Shown here: positions 61,623-64,000 of the stretch, piece by piece
Position numbering within the stretch: position 1 is the first letter of the stretch
Layout of the letters: each line of letters begins with the position of its first letter
Assembly: GCF_003480315.1 (NCBI RefSeq)
Contig: NZ_QUIV01000015.1
Location: 7,009-71,008 of the forward strand
Reading direction: 5' to 3'
DNA: 64,000 nt
DNA from: Clostridium sp. AM33-3
Lineage (GTDB): Bacteria > Bacillota > Clostridia > Lachnospirales > Lachnospiraceae
Program-made: the position numbers and the translations under genes
Notes under the pieces: generated by a model
Databases searched by the model: none
What the model was told of the DNA's origin: nothing
The model's input: only the letters and a program-made list of their open reading frames with translations

Positions 61623-62960
61623 ATGGAACTGAATTACGGAATGTCTCTGGAACAGAAGCAGCAGTTATCTCAGAATCAGATACAGTCCCTGGAGGTGCTG
61701 GCCATGGACAGTGTGGAGCTGAGTGAATTTTTGCAGGACGAATACCTGGAAAATCCTCTCCTGGATTACTCGGAGGAGCATGCGATGCCGGGCGGCAGGG
61801 AGGATATCGGGCAGACCTATGAACAGCCGCCGGTGCTGGAACAGAATTACGACGATACTGCGGAGGAAGAAGACCGGAGAAGAAAAGATATTCCAATGCC
61901 GGAGACAGAAAGCATAAAAAACTATATTCTGGAGCAGCTGCCGGATGGAGCATGCAGCCGGAAACTGGCAGAGTTTATGACAGACTGTCTGGATGATAAC
62001 GGCTTTTTTACAATACCGGCTGAGGAAGTGGCGCAGAAAACCGGAGTGCCGGAGGCGGAGGTTTCCTGGACTCTGAAGGTGCTGCAGGAACTAGAACCCT
62101 ATGGAATTTTCGCGCCGGACCTGAAACACAGCCTGTTAAAACAGCTGGAGATGCAGGGACTAAAAAATGCTCCGGTCAGTCAGATGGTGAAGGAACACCT
62201 GCAGGATGTGGCAGATGGAAAGATCAGTGCCATTTCCAGGGCTCTGAAGCTCTCAACCGCAGAAGTACGCAAATGCATAGATCAGATCGCAAAGCTGAAT
62301 CCGAGACCCCTGGGAGAGTTTGGGGGAAAACGCAACGATTATGTGGTTCCGGATATTATTTTCCGGAAAGATGACGGAAAATGGGAAATCGAACTCAATG
62401 ATGGATGGGTGGAGGACTATCATATCAATGATTATTATCTGAAAATAATGAAGGAATCCACAGACGCTCAGCTTGGGGCTTATTTCCAGAAAAAACTGGA
62501 GCGAATCCGTTTTGTGATGAACAGTATCGCACAGAGACGCAGGACAATTCTTCAGATATCGGAGCAGATTCTGAATGTACAGGAGCATTTTCTGGATGGA
62601 ACCGGATTCTTAAAACCCATGACGATGACGGACGTGGCAGAAAGCCTTGGAATCCATACTTCTACGGTGAGCCGGGCCATCAAAGGAAAGTATATCCAGT
62701 ATCCGTGCGGAACCATATTGATGAAGCATCTGTTTACGGCATCGGTTTCAGCAGCAGAAGGAAGCGATGCGGTCGGAACCATGCAGATCAAGGAACTGAT
62801 GAAGGAGCTGATTCGCAATGAAGATAAGAATAAGCCTTACAGCGATCAGAAGCTTTCATCACTTTTGAAAGAGCGCGGCATTGAAATTTCAAGACGTGCC
62901 GTGGCAAAATACCGGGAAGAACTTGGAATCCGAGGAAGCTTTGAACGGAAAGCATTTTAA
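61623..62960 (+). CDS. rpoN: RNA polymerase sigma-54 factor RpoN
   Basis: A 445-residue sigma-54. Region I is Gln/Leu-rich ([20 protein letters not shown]), followed by an acidic region II, the core-binding domain with [17 protein letters not shown], an HTH ([25 protein letters not shown]) for the -12 element and the C-terminal RpoN box, [10 protein letters not shown] here with Ala for the usual Thr. It is co-transcribed with activator 2. Four matching -24/-12 promoters are within 20 kb. Confidence 0.96.
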   Translation: MELNYGMSLEQKQQLSQNQIQSLEVLAMDSVELSEFLQDEYLENPLLDYSEEHAMPGGREDIGQTYEQPPVLEQNYDDTAEEEDRRRKDIPMPETESIKNYILEQLPDGACSRKLAEFMTDCLDDNGFFTIPAEEVAQKTGVPEAEVSWTLKVLQELEPYGIFAPDLKHSLLKQLEMQGLKNAPVSQMVKEHLQDVADGKISAISRALKLSTAEVRKCIDQIAKLNPRPLGEFGGKRNDYVVPDIIFRKDDGKWEIELNDGWVEDYHINDYYLKIMKESTDAQLGAYFQKKLERIRFVMNSIAQRRRTILQISEQILNVQEHFLDGTGFLKPMTMTDVAESLGIHTSTVSRAIKGKYIQYPCGTILMKHLFTASVSAAEGSDAVGTMQIKELMKELIRNEDKNKPYSDQKLSSLLKERGIEISRRAVAKYREELGIRGSFERKAF

Positions 62961-62980
62961 AGAAAAAGGAGAATAAGATT

Positions 62981-63634
62981 ATGAAATTTTTTGTTGATAC
63001 CGCAAATGTTGAGGAAATCCGCAAGGCAAATGATATGGGAATTATCTGTGGCGTAACCACCAACCCGTCCCTGATCGCAAAAGAGGGCCGTGATTTCAAT
63101 CAGGTTATCGCAGAGATCGCTTCTATTGTGGACGGACCGATCAGCGGTGAGGTAAAGGCTACTACTACTGATGCAGAGGGCATGATCAAAGAAGGCCGCG
63201 AGATCGCAGCCATCCATCCGAATATGGTAGTAAAGATCCCGATGACCGTAGAGGGCTTAAAGGCTGTTAAGGTTCTCCACGCGGAAGGCATCAAGACCAA
63301 CGTAACCCTGATCTTCTCCGCAGCGCAGGCACTGCTGGCTGCAAGAGCCGGCGCAACCTATGTTTCCCCGTTCCTGGGAAGACTGGATGATATCTCCATG
63401 CCGGGTATCGACCTGATCAACGAGATCACTGAGATCTTTATGATGCACGACATCCAGACCGAGATCATCGCAGCGAGCATCCGCAATCCGATCCATGTCA
63501 TTGACTGTGCAAAGGCAGGCGCTGATATCGCTACGGTTCCGTACAAGGTATTAGAGCAGATGACCAAGCACCCGCTGACCGACCAGGGTATTGCAAAATT
63601 CCAGGCAGATTACAAGGCTGTATTCGGCGAGTAA
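62981..63634 (+). CDS. tal: Transaldolase, TalC subfamily (F6P aldolase-like fold)
   Basis: A 217-residue small transaldolase. The Schiff-base Lys is in VVKIPMT. In this fold, fructose-6-phosphate aldolase has Gln and Tyr at two diagnostic positions while transaldolase has Glu and Phe. Here they are Glu (SGEVKATT) and Phe (YVSPFLGR), so transaldolase is predicted. AAAGGAG precedes ATG 62981. It sits 20 bases after rpoN, linking the pentose phosphate pathway to the island's transketolase. Confidence 0.92.
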   Translation: MKFFVDTANVEEIRKANDMGIICGVTTNPSLIAKEGRDFNQVIAEIASIVDGPISGEVKATTTDAEGMIKEGREIAAIHPNMVVKIPMTVEGLKAVKVLHAEGIKTNVTLIFSAAQALLAARAGATYVSPFLGRLDDISMPGIDLINEITEIFMMHDIQTEIIAASIRNPIHVIDCAKAGADIATVPYKVLEQMTKHPLTDQGIAKFQADYKAVFGE

Positions 63635-63656
63635 AAATCAGGGAATGAAACAAACG

Positions 63657-63691
63657 CAGGGGTGAGCCGATTGTGCGTCCACCCCTGTGCT
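63657..63691 (+). terminator. Hairpin after the transaldolase gene
   Basis: GCAGGGGTG pairs with CACCCCTGTGC around a 15-base loop. No U-run follows directly, so termination is uncertain. Confidence 0.4.
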
Positions 63692-63770
63692 GAGTTTGCC
63701 GGAAAAACGAAGCTGAGAAATCGGGTTGATTTCGGCAGAAAAATAAAAATAAAAAAAGTGAAAAAAGTTG

Positions 63771-63799
63771 TTGACAGATAGAAAACGCTGTGATAGTAT
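63771..63799 (+). promoter_or_regulatory. Strong promoter of a ribosomal RNA operon
   Basis: TTGACA (63771-63776), 17 bases, TAGTAT (63794-63799), with an A-rich UP-like stretch (63741-63765) before it. Strength and context fit an rrn P1-type promoter. Confidence 0.7.
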
Positions 63800-64000
63800 A
63801 TAACACGTTGCTGCTGACGCGGCAACAACATGAACCTTGAAAATGAAAGATTGAACAGTGTTTAAAACCCTGAAAATTCTAATAAAAAAGAGTCCTGGTT
63901 GGACATCTTTGAATTGAGAAAATTCAGAAACGAAAACAAACCAAACAACAGTAGAACGGTTTAAAATTAGCTAGTAGCGATTTTTGAACCGGGAAACAAA
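63800..64000 (+). other. rRNA leader, 16S gene expected just beyond the window
   Basis: There is no reading frame. The segment contains a GC-rich hairpin (GTTGC...GCAAC near 63808-63829), the clostridial ACCTTGAAAA element, AGTAGAACGGTT resembling a boxA/antitermination region, and the end TTGAACCGGGAAACAAA, which I recognise from leaders immediately upstream of Lachnospiraceae 16S rRNA. No mature rRNA bases are included. Confidence 0.7.

Overview
The window reads as a chromosome segment of a low-oxygen Firmicute, most likely a gut Lachnospiraceae or Enterocloster-like Clostridia. The evidence is moderate GC, strong AGGAGG-type ribosome binding sites, ZTP-riboswitch control of a two-protein replacement for PurH, a Gram-positive type IV pilus locus, an ATP-type PEP carboxykinase and an rRNA leader of Lachnospiraceae style at the right edge. 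Species cannot be named from sequence alone.

Layout. Positions 1-4860 hold molybdenum cofactor and molybdate uptake genes (moaA 3' part, a MOSC-MogA fusion, modABC, a convergent ModE-like repressor). 5054-9460 hold accessory metabolism: a small conserved protein, a flavodoxin-ferredoxin fusion, MATE and ZIP transporters, and an FMN alpha-hydroxy-acid enzyme with a Cys cluster. 9613-16350 hold branched-chain amino acid genes: ilvH, ilvC, a divergent LysR regulator, two tandem small/large isopropylmalate-isomerase-type pairs, and ybaK. 16697-21776 hold a cell wall hydrolase, pckA, a HAD phosphatase, a block of stacked hairpins, and pyrBI on the minus strand. 22091-26091 hold an ABC exporter module (ATPase, single-span Ig-like protein, permease). 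26147-28861 hold a ZTP riboswitch followed by IMP cyclohydrolase, AICAR formyltransferase and thrH.

28979-43906 is a full type IV pilus locus: pilB, pilT, pilC, two pilins, prepilin peptidase, pilM/N/O, three minor pilin-like proteins, and a roughly 1,460-residue protein with a prepilin-like N-terminus and GLUG-type repeats.

44109-63634 is the most unusual part: a catabolic island run by sigma-54. It encodes its own RpoN, two PrpR-type enhancer-binding activators of identical predicted length (639 aa), a PdxA-family dehydrogenase, a tripartite tricarboxylate-type transporter, a KdgT-like permease, an amidohydrolase, three TIM-barrel sugar isomerases, an Asp/Glu racemase homologue lacking one catalytic Cys, a split transketolase, a D-2-hydroxyacid dehydrogenase and a transaldolase. 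Four -24/-12 promoters are visible in front of its transcription units. Each is preceded by short motifs repeated at about 10-bp multiples: GAAAC arrays at three promoters and TTGCAA at the fourth. I infer an inducible pathway for an unidentified sugar acid that feeds the pentose phosphate pool, possibly through hydroxypyruvate. No sugar kinase is present in the window.

The right edge (63771-64000) is an rRNA-type promoter and leader that stops just short of a predicted 16S rRNA gene.
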